A stretch of DNA of 7,490 nucleotides from Sideroxydans lithotrophicus (GCA_022736605.1 DZDB01000097.1:1-7490); one strand, 5' to 3'. Shown: positions 1-6,893, numbered from the stretch's first letter. Notes: generated from the sequence alone by a model not told the origin. Program-made: numbers and translations.

Positions 1-4
1 AAAA

Positions 5-22
5 AATCCTGTTAATCCTGTC
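5..22. repeat. 9-bp tandem repeat downstream of acs
   Basis: Two adjacent 9-mers, AATCCTGTT at 5-13 and AATCCTGTC at 14-22, differ only in the last base. Read on the acs strand they give ACAGGAT twice, followed by a run of six T (positions 6 to 1). No hairpin stem precedes the T run, so this does not look like a standard intrinsic terminator. It resembles short dispersed intergenic repeats that I recall from many proteobacterial genomes, but that resemblance is from memory and cannot be verified here. Confidence 0.5.
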
Positions 23-54
23 CATGTTCAAGTTTCGTTATTAGTGGGTTCGGA

Positions 55-2022
55 TCACTGAATCGCTTCTTTGAGCTGCTCCAGAATGGCCGGATTTTCC
101 AGTGTAGAAATATCCTGGGTAATCACTTCGCCCCTGGCCAGGTTACGTAACAAACGGCGCATGATCTTGCCCGAACGCGTTTTCGGTAAATTATCGCCAA
201 AACGGATTTCATCCGGCTTGGCAATCGGGCCGATTTCCTTGCTGACCCAGTCACGCAAGTCTGCGACTATCTGCTTCGCGGCTGCGCCGGTGGGCCGTTC
301 GCCCTTCAGCACCACAAACGCCACAATCGCCTCGCCCTTAATATCATGCGGTTTGCCGACAACCGCCGCCTCAGCCACCAGCGGGTTGGCGACCAGCGCC
401 GACTCGATTTCCATCGTGCCAAGCCGGTGCCCGGATACATTCAGCACGTCGTCGATGCGCCCCATGATCCAGAAATAGCCGTCTTCCTCACGGTGCGCGG
501 AATCACCCGCCATGTACGTCTTGCCGCCCATTTCCGCCGGGAAATACGCCTGTTTGTAACGCGCCGGATCATTCCACAGCGTGCGCAGCAACGACGGAAA
601 CGGGCGCTTGATCACCAGATAGCCGCCCTGCCCCAGCGGCAGGCTACCGCCCTGCTCATCCACCACCGCCGCCATGATGCCGGGCAGCGGCAGCGTGCAC
701 GAGCCGGGCTTGGTCGCCACCGCGCCGGGCAAGGGCGCAATCATGTGGCTGCCAGTTTCGGTCTGCCACCAGGTATCAGCGATCGGACAGCGGCCTTGCC
801 CGACAGTTTCGTGGTACCACATCCACGCTTCCGGATTGATCGGTTCGCCCACCGTGCCCAATAGACGCAGGCTGGATAAATCGTATTGTTTGGGCAGATC
901 CGCGCCGAGTTTAATCAGCGAGCGAATCGCCGTTGGTGCGGTGTAAAACGTCGTGACCTGGTGATCCTGGATCATTTTCCAGAACCGCCCCGCGTCCGGG
1001 TAGGTCGGCACGCCTTCGAAAATCACCTCGGTCATACCCAGCGCCAGCGGGCCGTAGGTCACGTAGCTGTGACCGGTAATCCAGCCCACGTCGGCGGTGC
1101 ACCAGAACACATCGGTATCGGGCTTGGCATCGAACACCCAGTGCATCGACAGCACGGCGCCGAGCAGATAACCCGCCGTGGAATGCTGCACACCCTTGGG
1201 TTTGCCGGTCGAACCGGAGGTATAGAGAATGAACAGCGGGTGCTCGGCGTCGACCCATTCCGGTTCGCACTGCGCCGCTTGCCCCGCCACCGCGTCGTGC
1301 CACCACACATCACGCGCGTGCCACGCCACCTCGGTGCCGCTGCGCTGGTAGACGATCACACTTTCCACACACTCGGCGCCACCCAGCGCAATGGCACCAT
1401 CTACCGCAGCTTTCAGTGCCACTGCGCGGCCACCGCGAAATCCGCCATCAGCCGTCACAATCAGCCTGGCGCCCGCGTCGATGATGCGCTCGTGCAGCGA
1501 TTTGGCGGAAAAGCCGCCGAACACCACCGAGTGAATCGCGCCGATACGCGCGCACGCCTGCATCGCCACCACTGCTTCGATGCTCATCGGCAGGTAAATG
1601 ATGACACGATCGCCTTTCACCACGCCGCGCGCCTTGAGCGCATTGGCGAACGCGCACACGCGCTGGTACAGTTGCTGATAGGTCACGCGCGTGACCGCGC
1701 CGTCGTCAGCCTCGAACACCAGCGCGGTTTTATCGGCGCGCGTTGGCAGATGGCGGTCGATGCAGTTGTACGATACGTTCAGCGTGCCGTCGTAAAACCA
1801 GCGGTAAAACGGTGCCTGGGATTCGTCTAGCACCTCGCTGAACGGCGTTTTCCAGCTGATATGCTGGCGGGCAAGATCCGCCCAGAAGCCCTCATAATCG
1901 GCTTCGGCACGTGCGCACAGGTCGCGGTAAGCGGCGATACCCGATACATTGGCCTGCGCCGCAAAATTTTCGGCTGGCTGAAAAACACGCGTTTCCTGCA
2001 ATACTGATTCAATCCCGGCCAT
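55..2022 (-). CDS. acs: Acetyl-CoA synthetase (AMP-forming)
   Basis: This 655-residue cytoplasmic enzyme activates acetate with ATP to acetyl-AMP and then to acetyl-CoA. It belongs to the ANL adenylate-forming superfamily. The length matches the family (about 650). Visible motifs are the P-loop YTSGSTGKPKG near 267-277, DTWWQTETG near 416-424, the adenylate-binding GD at 506-507, GRIDDVLNVSGHR at 521-533, and PKTRSGKIMRR near the C-terminus. Trp419 matches the residue that limits the acyl pocket to acetate. Lys619 in SGK is the catalytic lysine that is reversibly acetylated in Salmonella Acs (Lys609). The wording LGTMEIESALV after the hinge resembles the Acs branch common in cyanobacteria and many others more than the enterobacterial one. 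An AAGGAGT ribosome-binding site (2034-2028) lies 5 nt before the ATG. A propionyl-CoA synthetase is a less likely alternative. The neighbours on the right are transcribed divergently. Confidence 0.95.
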   Translation of the reverse strand: MAGIESVLQETRVFQPAENFAAQANVSGIAAYRDLCARAEADYEGFWADLARQHISWKTPFSEVLDESQAPFYRWFYDGTLNVSYNCIDRHLPTRADKTALVFEADDGAVTRVTYQQLYQRVCAFANALKARGVVKGDRVIIYLPMSIEAVVAMQACARIGAIHSVVFGGFSAKSLHERIIDAGARLIVTADGGFRGGRAVALKAAVDGAIALGGAECVESVIVYQRSGTEVAWHARDVWWHDAVAGQAAQCEPEWVDAEHPLFILYTSGSTGKPKGVQHSTAGYLLGAVLSMHWVFDAKPDTDVFWCTADVGWITGHSYVTYGPLALGMTEVIFEGVPTYPDAGRFWKMIQDHQVTTFYTAPTAIRSLIKLGADLPKQYDLSSLRLLGTVGEPINPEAWMWYHETVGQGRCPIADTWWQTETGSHMIAPLPGAVATKPGSCTLPLPGIMAAVVDEQGGSLPLGQGGYLVIKRPFPSLLRTLWNDPARYKQAYFPAEMGGKTYMAGDSAHREEDGYFWIMGRIDDVLNVSGHRLGTMEIESALVANPLVAEAAVVGKPHDIKGEAIVAFVVLKGERPTGAAAKQIVADLRDWVSKEIGPIAKPDEIRFGDNLPKTRSGKIMRRLLRNLARGEVITQDISTLENPAILEQLKEAIQ

Positions 2023-2054
2023 GCGCTACTCCTTGATTATTTTTTGAATGCAGG

Positions 2055-2060
2055 ATTTTA
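2055..2060 (-). promoter_or_regulatory. Possible -10 box for acs
   Basis: On the minus strand the hexamer TAAAAT (5 of 6 matches to TATAAT) lies 32 nt upstream of the acs start codon. No good -35 hexamer is seen at 16-18 nt spacing, and AT-rich hexamers are common in such leaders, so this is only a candidate. Confidence 0.25.
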
Positions 2061-2137
2061 ACCCGGATAGCGCTTGCAGGCAGGTCTCAGTATTCTAAAA
2101 ACACAAATGCGCATGCCTGTCGGGATACTGCGTGAAA

Positions 2138-2146
2138 TGCTATTCT
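2138..2146 (+). promoter_or_regulatory. Possible extended -10 for the DUF433/DUF5615 pair
   Basis: TGC followed by TATTCT gives an extended -10 arrangement (TGnTATTCT, 4 of 6 in the hexamer) 43 nt before the DUF433 start codon. No convincing -35 is present upstream. A perfect 8-bp palindrome, ATGCGCAT at 2107-2114, lies about 24 nt upstream and could be part of an operator, since antitoxins of this kind often repress their own promoter. The regulatory reading is inference. Confidence 0.25.
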
Positions 2147-2189
2147 CAGGTCAGCTACGTCACCCGGCATCCAGACAAGGAGCTAAAAC

Positions 2190-2420
2190 ATGGAACACCT
2201 GAATCGCATTTCCCAACAACCCGATATCATGGGCGGCAAGGCATGCATCCGGGGCATGCGCGTCACAGTCAGCATGGTCGTCGGCCAGATTGGCAGCGGG
2301 CATAGCGTTGAAGAAATTCTCACCGACTATCCCTACCTGGAACGTGAGGACATCATGCAGGCGCTACGCTATGCGGCATGGCGCGCAGAGGAACGTGAAG
2401 TCATGCTGACCGGGGCATGA
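2190..2420 (+). CDS. DUF433 family antitoxin-like protein
   Basis: A 76-residue protein with the DUF433 hallmark: a G-K-x-C-I-R-G-x-R segment (GGKACIRGMRVTVSMVV, about 15-31) followed by a helical segment SVEEILTDYPYLEREDIMQALRYAA. DUF433 proteins are small, predicted DNA-binding antitoxins of the VapB45 type. They frequently sit directly before a PIN-like DUF5615 gene, as here. The start is supported by AAGGAG at 2177-2182, 7 nt before the ATG. The stop overlaps the next start by four bases (ATGA, 2417-2420), which implies translational coupling. By family logic it would neutralise the downstream protein and may repress its own promoter. Base composition is lower in GC than in the flanking core genes. 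Family assignment is firm; the antitoxin role is predicted, not shown. Confidence 0.85.
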   Translation: MEHLNRISQQPDIMGGKACIRGMRVTVSMVVGQIGSGHSVEEILTDYPYLEREDIMQALRYAAWRAEEREVMLTGA

Positions 2421-2791
2421 AATTCATCATTGACATGAATTTGTCGCCGCGTTGGGTTGACGTGCTGACCGCTTCCGGTATCGGAGCCATACACTGGATC
2501 TCGCTCGGCGCCAACAATGCACCCGATACAGAAATCATGGCTTACGCCCGCGCACATGATTTTGTCGTACTCACACACGATCTCGATTTTGGTGCAATTC
2601 TAGCCGCGACCCACGGCGAAAAACCCAGCGTCGTACAAATCCGCGCAGAAGATGTCAGTCCTGATGTAATTGGCAAACAAGTCATGGCAGCCTTGCAACA
2701 AATGGCATCCGAGCTGGAACAAGGTGCGTTGCTCACGATCGACCCAAGCCGCACGCGCTTGCGTCTGCTGCCATTTCCTTCGAGGCAATAA
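2417..2791 (+). CDS. DUF5615 family PIN-like protein (predicted toxin)
   Basis: A 124-residue protein of the DUF5615 PIN-like family, predicted to be the ribonuclease toxin of a type II toxin-antitoxin pair. The N-terminus MKFIIDMNLSPRW carries the first conserved acid (Asp6) and the typical N-L-S. The segment APDTEIMAYARAHDFVVLTHDLDFG (about 35-59) holds Asp37/Glu39 and the T-x-D-x-D-F motif with Asp55 and Asp57. These acids would form the metal-binding nuclease site, so the protein appears intact. The C-terminal part has the usual helix before a short positively charged tail. Its ATG lies inside the stop codon of the DUF433 gene, so the pair is almost certainly co-transcribed. A 60-base sample (2521-2580) is 50% GC against 67% in a glnE sample, consistent with a mobile module. 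The RNA target is unknown. Confidence 0.83.
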   Translation: MKFIIDMNLSPRWVDVLTASGIGAIHWISLGANNAPDTEIMAYARAHDFVVLTHDLDFGAILAATHGEKPSVVQIRAEDVSPDVIGKQVMAALQQMASELEQGALLTIDPSRTRLRLLPFPSRQ

Positions 2792-2837
2792 CGAGGAAGC
2801 CGTCCGGGAGACAAGTCAGGTGGGATCATCCGTCAGA

Positions 2838-2843
2838 TACAAT
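2838..2843 (+). promoter_or_regulatory. Possible -10 box for glnE
   Basis: TACAAT (5 of 6 to TATAAT) lies 26 nt before the glnE ATG. It is followed by TCCG, almost as in the ilvE leader (TACAATTTCG at 5561). If used, the mRNA would begin only about a dozen bases before the start codon. No good -35 hexamer is seen at normal spacing. Confidence 0.35.
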
Positions 2844-2863
2844 TCCGGTTTACCCTCTACACC

Positions 2864-5554
2864 ATGCCCCACACCCAGCAAATCACCGCCGCCCGCCAGC
2901 ACTCACGTTACCTGAGCCGCCTGCTCAGCGCAGATGCGGCATTGGCAGGCACGCTGGCCGACCAGCTCGACCAGCCATTCGACACCGCCGCCATGCAGGC
3001 GCAGCTCGCCGCCGCGCCGGTCAGCGACGAAGTCACCCTCAAACAGGCGCTGCGCAAGCTGCGCCAGGCGGTCATGGCACGGCTGATTGTGCGCGATCTG
3101 GGCGGTCGGGCGGATTTACGCGAAGTCACCGCAACCTGCACCGTGCTGGCCGAAGTGGCCTTGCGCTTTGCACTGACGCACCTGAACGCCTGGCTGGCGG
3201 ACAAACATGGCCAGCCGCTGAATCCGGACGCCACACCGATGCAACTGGTGGTGGTCGGCATGGGCAAGCTCGGCGGCAATGAGCTGAACGCGTCGTCGGA
3301 CATCGATCTGGTTTACCTGTATCCGGACGAAGGCCAGACCAGCGGCGACAAGCCCATTTCCCACCACGAATTTTTCGTGCTGCTGGGTAAAAAACTCAGC
3401 CTGGTGATAGGCGACATCACCGCCGACGGCTTTGTATTTCGCGTCGATACGCGGCTGCGACCGTGGGGCGAATCGGGACCGCTGGCGATGAGCTTCGCGG
3501 CGTTCGAAGATTATCTGGTGGCGCACGGGCGCGAGTGGGAGCGCTACGCTTGGATCAAGGGACGCGCGCTAACAGGAACAAGACTCGACGAATTGAACGC
3601 CATCGTGCGCCCGTTCGTGTTCCGCAAATACCTCGACTTCAACGCGTTTGCCGCGATGCGTGAACTGCATGCGCAGATCCGCCGCGAAGTGATCCGCCGC
3701 GACCGCGTCGACAACATCAAACTCGGCCCCGGCGGCATCCGCGAAATCGAATTCATCGCCCAGGTGTTCCAGCTGATACGCGGTGGCCGCGTGCCTGCGC
3801 TGCAAACCCGCGCCACGCTCGACGTGCTGCCGCTGCTGGCGGCACGTGGCCTGCTGCCTGATGACGCGGTGGCGACGCTGACTGCGGCGTATGTTTTTCT
3901 GCGCAATCTGGAGCACCGCCTGCAATACCTCGACGACGCCCAGACCCAGACCCTGCCGACCCAGCCCGACGATCAGACGCGCATCGCGCTGAGCATGGGT
4001 TTTGCCGATTACGCCACGTTTCTGGTCGCGCTCAACCAGCACCGCCATCAGGTGACGCGCCAGTTCGACCAGGTATTCGCCGCGCCGCAATCCGCAAGCG
4101 GCGACCACCCGCTGGCCGGGCTGTGGCAAGGCAGCCTGCTGGATCACGACGCGCAGGCGCTGCTCGCCGAGCTGGGGTACAGCGACGCCGCCGCCGTCAA
4201 CCAGCGCCTGCAGCAAATCCGCAGCAGCCACCGTTACACCACGCTGCCCGCCAGCAACCGCGCACGCTTCGACACGCTGATGCCGGGGCTGATCGAAGTC
4301 GCAGCGGGTTGCAAGCAGCCGGACAGCACGCTGGCGCGCGTGCTGGATCTACTCGAAACCGTGGCGCGGCGTGACTCCTACCTCGCCTTACTGGTGGAAT
4401 ACCCGGCCAGCCTGCAACGCGTTGCGCAACTGTGCAGCGCCAGCCCGTGGGCGGCGCATTATCTGGCGCAAAACCCGCTGCTGCTGGATGAATTGCTCGA
4501 CACCCGCCTGCTCTACGCCGCACCCGACTGGCACGCGCTGCGCGCCGAACTGGCCGCGCAGATGCAGGCGCTGGACGGCGATACCGAGCGCCAGATGGAC
4601 GCCATGCGCCAGTTCCGCCAGCGCGTCACATTTCACCTGCTGGCGCAGGATCTGGCGGGCGTGCTGGCGCTCGAAACCCTGTCCGACCATTTATCGGATT
4701 TAGCCGGACTGATCCTCGACGCCACCCTGCCGCTGGCCTGGGCCGGGGTACGCAAGCGCCATCTCGCGGTGCCGCGCTTTGCCATCATCGGCTACGGCAA
4801 ACTCGGCGGGCGCGAACTGGGCTACGCTTCCGATCTCGACATGGTGTTCTTGTATGACGATGACATGCCCGACGCCGCCGAACACTATGCCCGTCTGGCG
4901 CAGCGCATCAACACCTGGCTCGGCAGCACCACCTCGGCGGGCGTGCTGTACGAGACCGACCTGCGCCTGCGCCCGGACGGCGCGTCCGGCATGCTGGTCA
5001 GCAGCGTTGCGGCATTCACCGACTACCAGCAAAGCCATGCCTGGACCTGGGAGCACCAGGCGTTGACCCGCGCCCGCTTTGTTGCCGGTGATACCGGGGT
5101 CGGCGCAGCGTTCGAGCGCATCCGCTGCGCCATCCTGACGCAGCCGCGTGATGCCGCCGCCCTGCGCGAGGAAATTGGCGTGATGCGCCAGAAAATGCAC
5201 GACGGCCATCCCAATCGCAGCGCGCTGTTCGATCTGAAGCACGACAGCGGCGGCATTGTCGACGTCGAATTCATGGTGCAATACCTGGTGCTGGCACACG
5301 CTGCCACACACACTCAGCTCACCCGCAACAGCGGCAATCTTGCGCTGCTCAAAGCCGCTGCCGAGCTGATGCTGATTCCCACTGACCAAGCGGACGCGGT
5401 GCGCGACGCCTACCGCTGCTTCCGCCACCTGCAACACGCGCTGCGCCTGCAAGGCGCGCAAACCGCACGCGTTACGCCTGCCGATGTCGCTGACCACACA
5501 GCCGCCGTGCGCCAGCTCTGGCACACACTGTTCGGACAACTTCAAACACCCTGA
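2864..5554 (+). CDS. glnE: Bifunctional glutamine synthetase adenylyltransferase / adenylyl-removing enzyme
   Basis: GlnE attaches AMP to glutamine synthetase, or removes it by phosphorolysis, under control of the PII protein and glutamine, setting GS activity to nitrogen supply. The 896-residue protein contains both nucleotidyltransferase domains. The N-terminal (removing) site is GMGKLGGNELNASSDIDL at 132-149, with metal-binding Asp146 and Asp148. The C-terminal (adenylylating) site is GYGKLGGRELGYASDLDM at 643-660, with Asp657 and Asp659. NIKLGPGGIREIEF and a second GGIVDVEF block follow each domain. Length is slightly below the E. coli protein (946). No ribosome-binding site precedes the ATG. 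However, the frame is open back to the TAA of the DUF5615 gene (2789-2791) with no other ATG, GTG or TTG between. The next in-frame Met is at 2993, inside conserved-looking sequence, so 2864 is the best start. Confidence 0.96.
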   Translation: MPHTQQITAARQHSRYLSRLLSADAALAGTLADQLDQPFDTAAMQAQLAAAPVSDEVTLKQALRKLRQAVMARLIVRDLGGRADLREVTATCTVLAEVALRFALTHLNAWLADKHGQPLNPDATPMQLVVVGMGKLGGNELNASSDIDLVYLYPDEGQTSGDKPISHHEFFVLLGKKLSLVIGDITADGFVFRVDTRLRPWGESGPLAMSFAAFEDYLVAHGREWERYAWIKGRALTGTRLDELNAIVRPFVFRKYLDFNAFAAMRELHAQIRREVIRRDRVDNIKLGPGGIREIEFIAQVFQLIRGGRVPALQTRATLDVLPLLAARGLLPDDAVATLTAAYVFLRNLEHRLQYLDDAQTQTLPTQPDDQTRIALSMGFADYATFLVALNQHRHQVTRQFDQVFAAPQSASGDHPLAGLWQGSLLDHDAQALLAELGYSDAAAVNQRLQQIRSSHRYTTLPASNRARFDTLMPGLIEVAAGCKQPDSTLARVLDLLETVARRDSYLALLVEYPASLQRVAQLCSASPWAAHYLAQNPLLLDELLDTRLLYAAPDWHALRAELAAQMQALDGDTERQMDAMRQFRQRVTFHLLAQDLAGVLALETLSDHLSDLAGLILDATLPLAWAGVRKRHLAVPRFAIIGYGKLGGRELGYASDLDMVFLYDDDMPDAAEHYARLAQRINTWLGSTTSAGVLYETDLRLRPDGASGMLVSSVAAFTDYQQSHAWTWEHQALTRARFVAGDTGVGAAFERIRCAILTQPRDAAALREEIGVMRQKMHDGHPNRSALFDLKHDSGGIVDVEFMVQYLVLAHAATHTQLTRNSGNLALLKAAAELMLIPTDQADAVRDAYRCFRHLQHALRLQGAQTARVTPADVADHTAAVRQLWHTLFGQLQTP

Positions 5555-5560
5555 ATACGT

Positions 5561-5566
5561 TACAAT
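5561..5566 (+). promoter_or_regulatory. Possible -10 box for ilvE
   Basis: TACAAT lies 38 nt before the ilvE start, in the 44-base gap after the glnE stop. It shares the longer string TACAATT-C/T-CG with the glnE leader. No recognisable -35 is present at 16-18 nt upstream, so ilvE may have its own promoter or may simply be read through from glnE. Confidence 0.35.
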
Positions 5567-5598
5567 TTCGCCTTTATTACGTCTTTGGAGTTGCTGCA

Positions 5599-6519
5599 AT
5601 GTCAATGGCCGACCGCGATGGTTTTATCTGGTACGACGGCAAAATGGTGCCCTGGCGCGACGCCACCACCCACGTCCTGACCCACACCCTGCACTACGGC
5701 ATGGGCGTATTCGAAGGCGTGCGTGCCTACAAGACCGAGCAGGGCACGGCGATTTTCCGCCTCAAGGAACACACCGACCGGCTGTTTCGTTCGGCGCATA
5801 TCCTCGGCATGAAAATGCCCTATGACAAGGCCACCATCACAGCGGCGCAGCTCGCCGCCGTGCGCGATAACCAGCTCGAATCAGCCTACCTGCGCCCAAT
5901 GGCGTTTTACGGCGCCGAGGCGATGGGCATTTCCGCCAAGACGCTGTCGACCCACGTCATCGTCGCCGCCTGGACCTGGGGCGCGTACATGGGTGCTGAC
6001 GCGCTGGAGCACGGCATTCGCGTCAAGACCTCGTCGTTCGCACGTCACCACGTCAACATCACCATGTGCAAGGCCAAAGCCAACGGCAATTACATGAATT
6101 CGATTCTGGCGCACCAGGAAGCCGCGCAGGACGGCTACCAGGAAGCGCTGCTGCTGGACGTCGACGGCTTCGTCGCCGAAGGCTCGGGTGAAAACGTGTT
6201 CATCGTGCGCAACGGCAAGCTCATCACGCCGGATTTGACCAGCGCGCTGGAAGGTATCACGCGCGACACCATCGTCCAGCTGGCCGGTGAAATCGGCCTG
6301 CAAGTGATTGAAAAACGCATCACGCGCGACGAAATGTACAGCGCCGACGAAGCATTTTTTACCGGCACCGCTGCCGAAGTCACGCCGATCCGTGAGCTGG
6401 ATAACCGCACCATCGGCAGCGGCGACCGTGGCCCGATCACCACCCGTCTGCAAAAAATGTACTTTGACTGCGTCACCGGCAAAGACCCGAAACACAGCGA
6501 ATGGCTCAGCTACATTTAA
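5599..6519 (+). CDS. ilvE: Branched-chain amino acid aminotransferase
   Basis: This PLP-dependent fold-type IV aminotransferase performs the last step of isoleucine, leucine and valine synthesis, transferring the amino group from glutamate to the branched-chain 2-oxo acids. The 306-residue length is typical. Conserved blocks include YGMGVFEGVRAY (33-44), the ARHHVNITMCKAKANGNY region with the PLP lysine at Lys160, AEGSGENVF with Glu194 on the cofactor ring side, EGITRD (218-223) and FFTGTAAEVTPI (253-264). Lys160 and Glu194 fall at the same numbers as in E. coli IlvE. GGAG at 5587-5590 is 8 nt from the ATG at 5599 and 14 nt from the alternative ATG at 5605, which favours 5599. It follows glnE by 44 bases and precedes the zinc-finger gene by 11. 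A D-amino-acid or aminodeoxychorismate lyase relative is unlikely given the length and motifs. Confidence 0.96.
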   Translation: MSMADRDGFIWYDGKMVPWRDATTHVLTHTLHYGMGVFEGVRAYKTEQGTAIFRLKEHTDRLFRSAHILGMKMPYDKATITAAQLAAVRDNQLESAYLRPMAFYGAEAMGISAKTLSTHVIVAAWTWGAYMGADALEHGIRVKTSSFARHHVNITMCKAKANGNYMNSILAHQEAAQDGYQEALLLDVDGFVAEGSGENVFIVRNGKLITPDLTSALEGITRDTIVQLAGEIGLQVIEKRITRDEMYSADEAFFTGTAAEVTPIRELDNRTIGSGDRGPITTRLQKMYFDCVTGKDPKHSEWLSYI

Positions 6520-6523
6520 GGGA
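6518..6523 (+). promoter_or_regulatory. Ribosome-binding site fixing the zinc-finger gene start
   Basis: AAGGGA overlaps the ilvE stop codon and lies 7 nt before the ATG at 6531. The same frame opens earlier with an ATG at 6501 inside ilvE, but that codon lacks a comparable site and would add ten residues unlike the family. The later start is therefore preferred. Confidence 0.65.
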
Positions 6524-6530
6524 TAAGAAC

Positions 6531-6737
6531 ATGGCCAAGGTACTGCACGAAAACACCCAGCGCATCATTGAAGTCACCGCCAAAGACCTGCCGCTGCACT
6601 GCCCGATGCCCGGCATGATCGCGTGGGATTCGCACCCGCGCGTGTTCCTGCCAGTCGACGTCAAGGGCGAAGCGCTGTGCCCGTATTGCGGCACGATGTA
6701 CGTGCTGAAAGGCGGCGCAGGCGGACACGGGCACTAA
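6531..6737 (+). CDS. CHCC-type zinc-finger protein (zf-CHCC family)
   Basis: A 68-residue protein starting MAKVLHENTQ. It has a single metal site made of Cys24, His35, Cys50 and Cys53, arranged C-x10-H-x14-C-x2-C, within HCPMPGMIAWDSHPRVFLPV and LCPYCGTMYVL. This matches the zf-CHCC family, which is related to the zinc-binding C-terminus of the mitochondrial complex I subunit NDUFS6. No enzymatic role is established for the stand-alone bacterial proteins. The C-terminus GGAGGHGH adds a flexible Gly/His tail that might bind metal. There is no signal peptide or membrane segment, so it is presumably cytoplasmic. The 11-nt gap to ilvE and a ribosome-binding site overlapping the ilvE stop suggest an operon with ilvE. 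The family assignment is confident; the function is open. Confidence 0.88.
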   Translation: MAKVLHENTQRIIEVTAKDLPLHCPMPGMIAWDSHPRVFLPVDVKGEALCPYCGTMYVLKGGAGGHGH

Positions 6738-6893
6738 ACGAGCCATCCGAAATGCGTTACGCAAGGCGTATTTCACCGGGAGTCAACAAGGCAATCATTG
6801 CGACAGAATAGAAAATGGACTATCCGACACTACAGAAAATTGAAAAGTAATGTCAGATATCGCCAGGCACTATTCTGCACTGAGGAAAAGTAA
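6738..6893. other. Intergenic spacer between the zinc-finger and ATPase genes
   Basis: I see no supported gene in these 156 bases. A 12-codon ATG frame at 6815-6850 lacks a ribosome-binding site. A weak hairpin is possible at 6750-6773. TTGAAA at 6840-6845 is a fair -35 match, but no -10 sits at proper spacing; TATTCT at 6871-6876 is 25 nt further on. GAGG at 6882-6885 is the ribosome-binding site of the ATPase gene. Composition is more AT-rich than the core genes. Confidence 0.6.
6750..6773 (+). other. Weak imperfect hairpin after the zinc-finger gene
   Basis: Arms AAATGCGTT (6750-6758) and GGCGTATTT (6765-6773) can pair over nine positions around a 6-nt loop, but three of the pairs are G-U. 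It lies 12 nt after the stop codon and is followed only by a short T stretch, so it is at best a weak transcription terminator for the ilvE operon. Confidence 0.2.

Noticed and set aside
1..21. Intrinsic terminator for acs
   Set aside because: A T run is present on the acs strand, but no GC-rich stem precedes it.
886..1830. A 314-codon plus-strand open frame opposite acs
   Set aside because: It is wholly antisense to a well-supported acs gene and is rich in Arg and His, as expected from the complementary strand of GC-rich codons. It has no recognisable domain.
2792..2863. Possible fusion of the DUF5615 protein to GlnE by stop-codon readthrough, since the two frames are in phase
   Set aside because: There is a plain TAA between them and no readthrough context. 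A 24-codon gap free of other stops is not unusual.
3569..4231. A 220-codon minus-strand open frame opposite the middle of glnE
   Set aside because: Same reasoning: low-complexity Gln/Arg/Val-rich product and complete overlap with a firm gene.
4700..5605. A 301-codon minus-strand open frame opposite glnE
   Set aside because: It lies antisense to the conserved C-terminal domain of GlnE and shows no domain or ribosome-binding site. It is a coding-bias shadow.
5881..6495. A 204-codon minus-strand open frame opposite ilvE
   Set aside because: The ilvE frame carries all catalytic motifs. The antisense product has no recognisable family features.
6501..6530. Upstream ATG that would lengthen the zinc-finger protein by ten residues
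   Set aside because: It lies inside ilvE without a good ribosome-binding site, whereas AAGGGA is well placed for the ATG at 6531.
6815..6850. A 12-codon ATG frame in the spacer before the ATPase gene
   Set aside because: It has no ribosome-binding site, an unremarkable sequence, and a length expected by chance.
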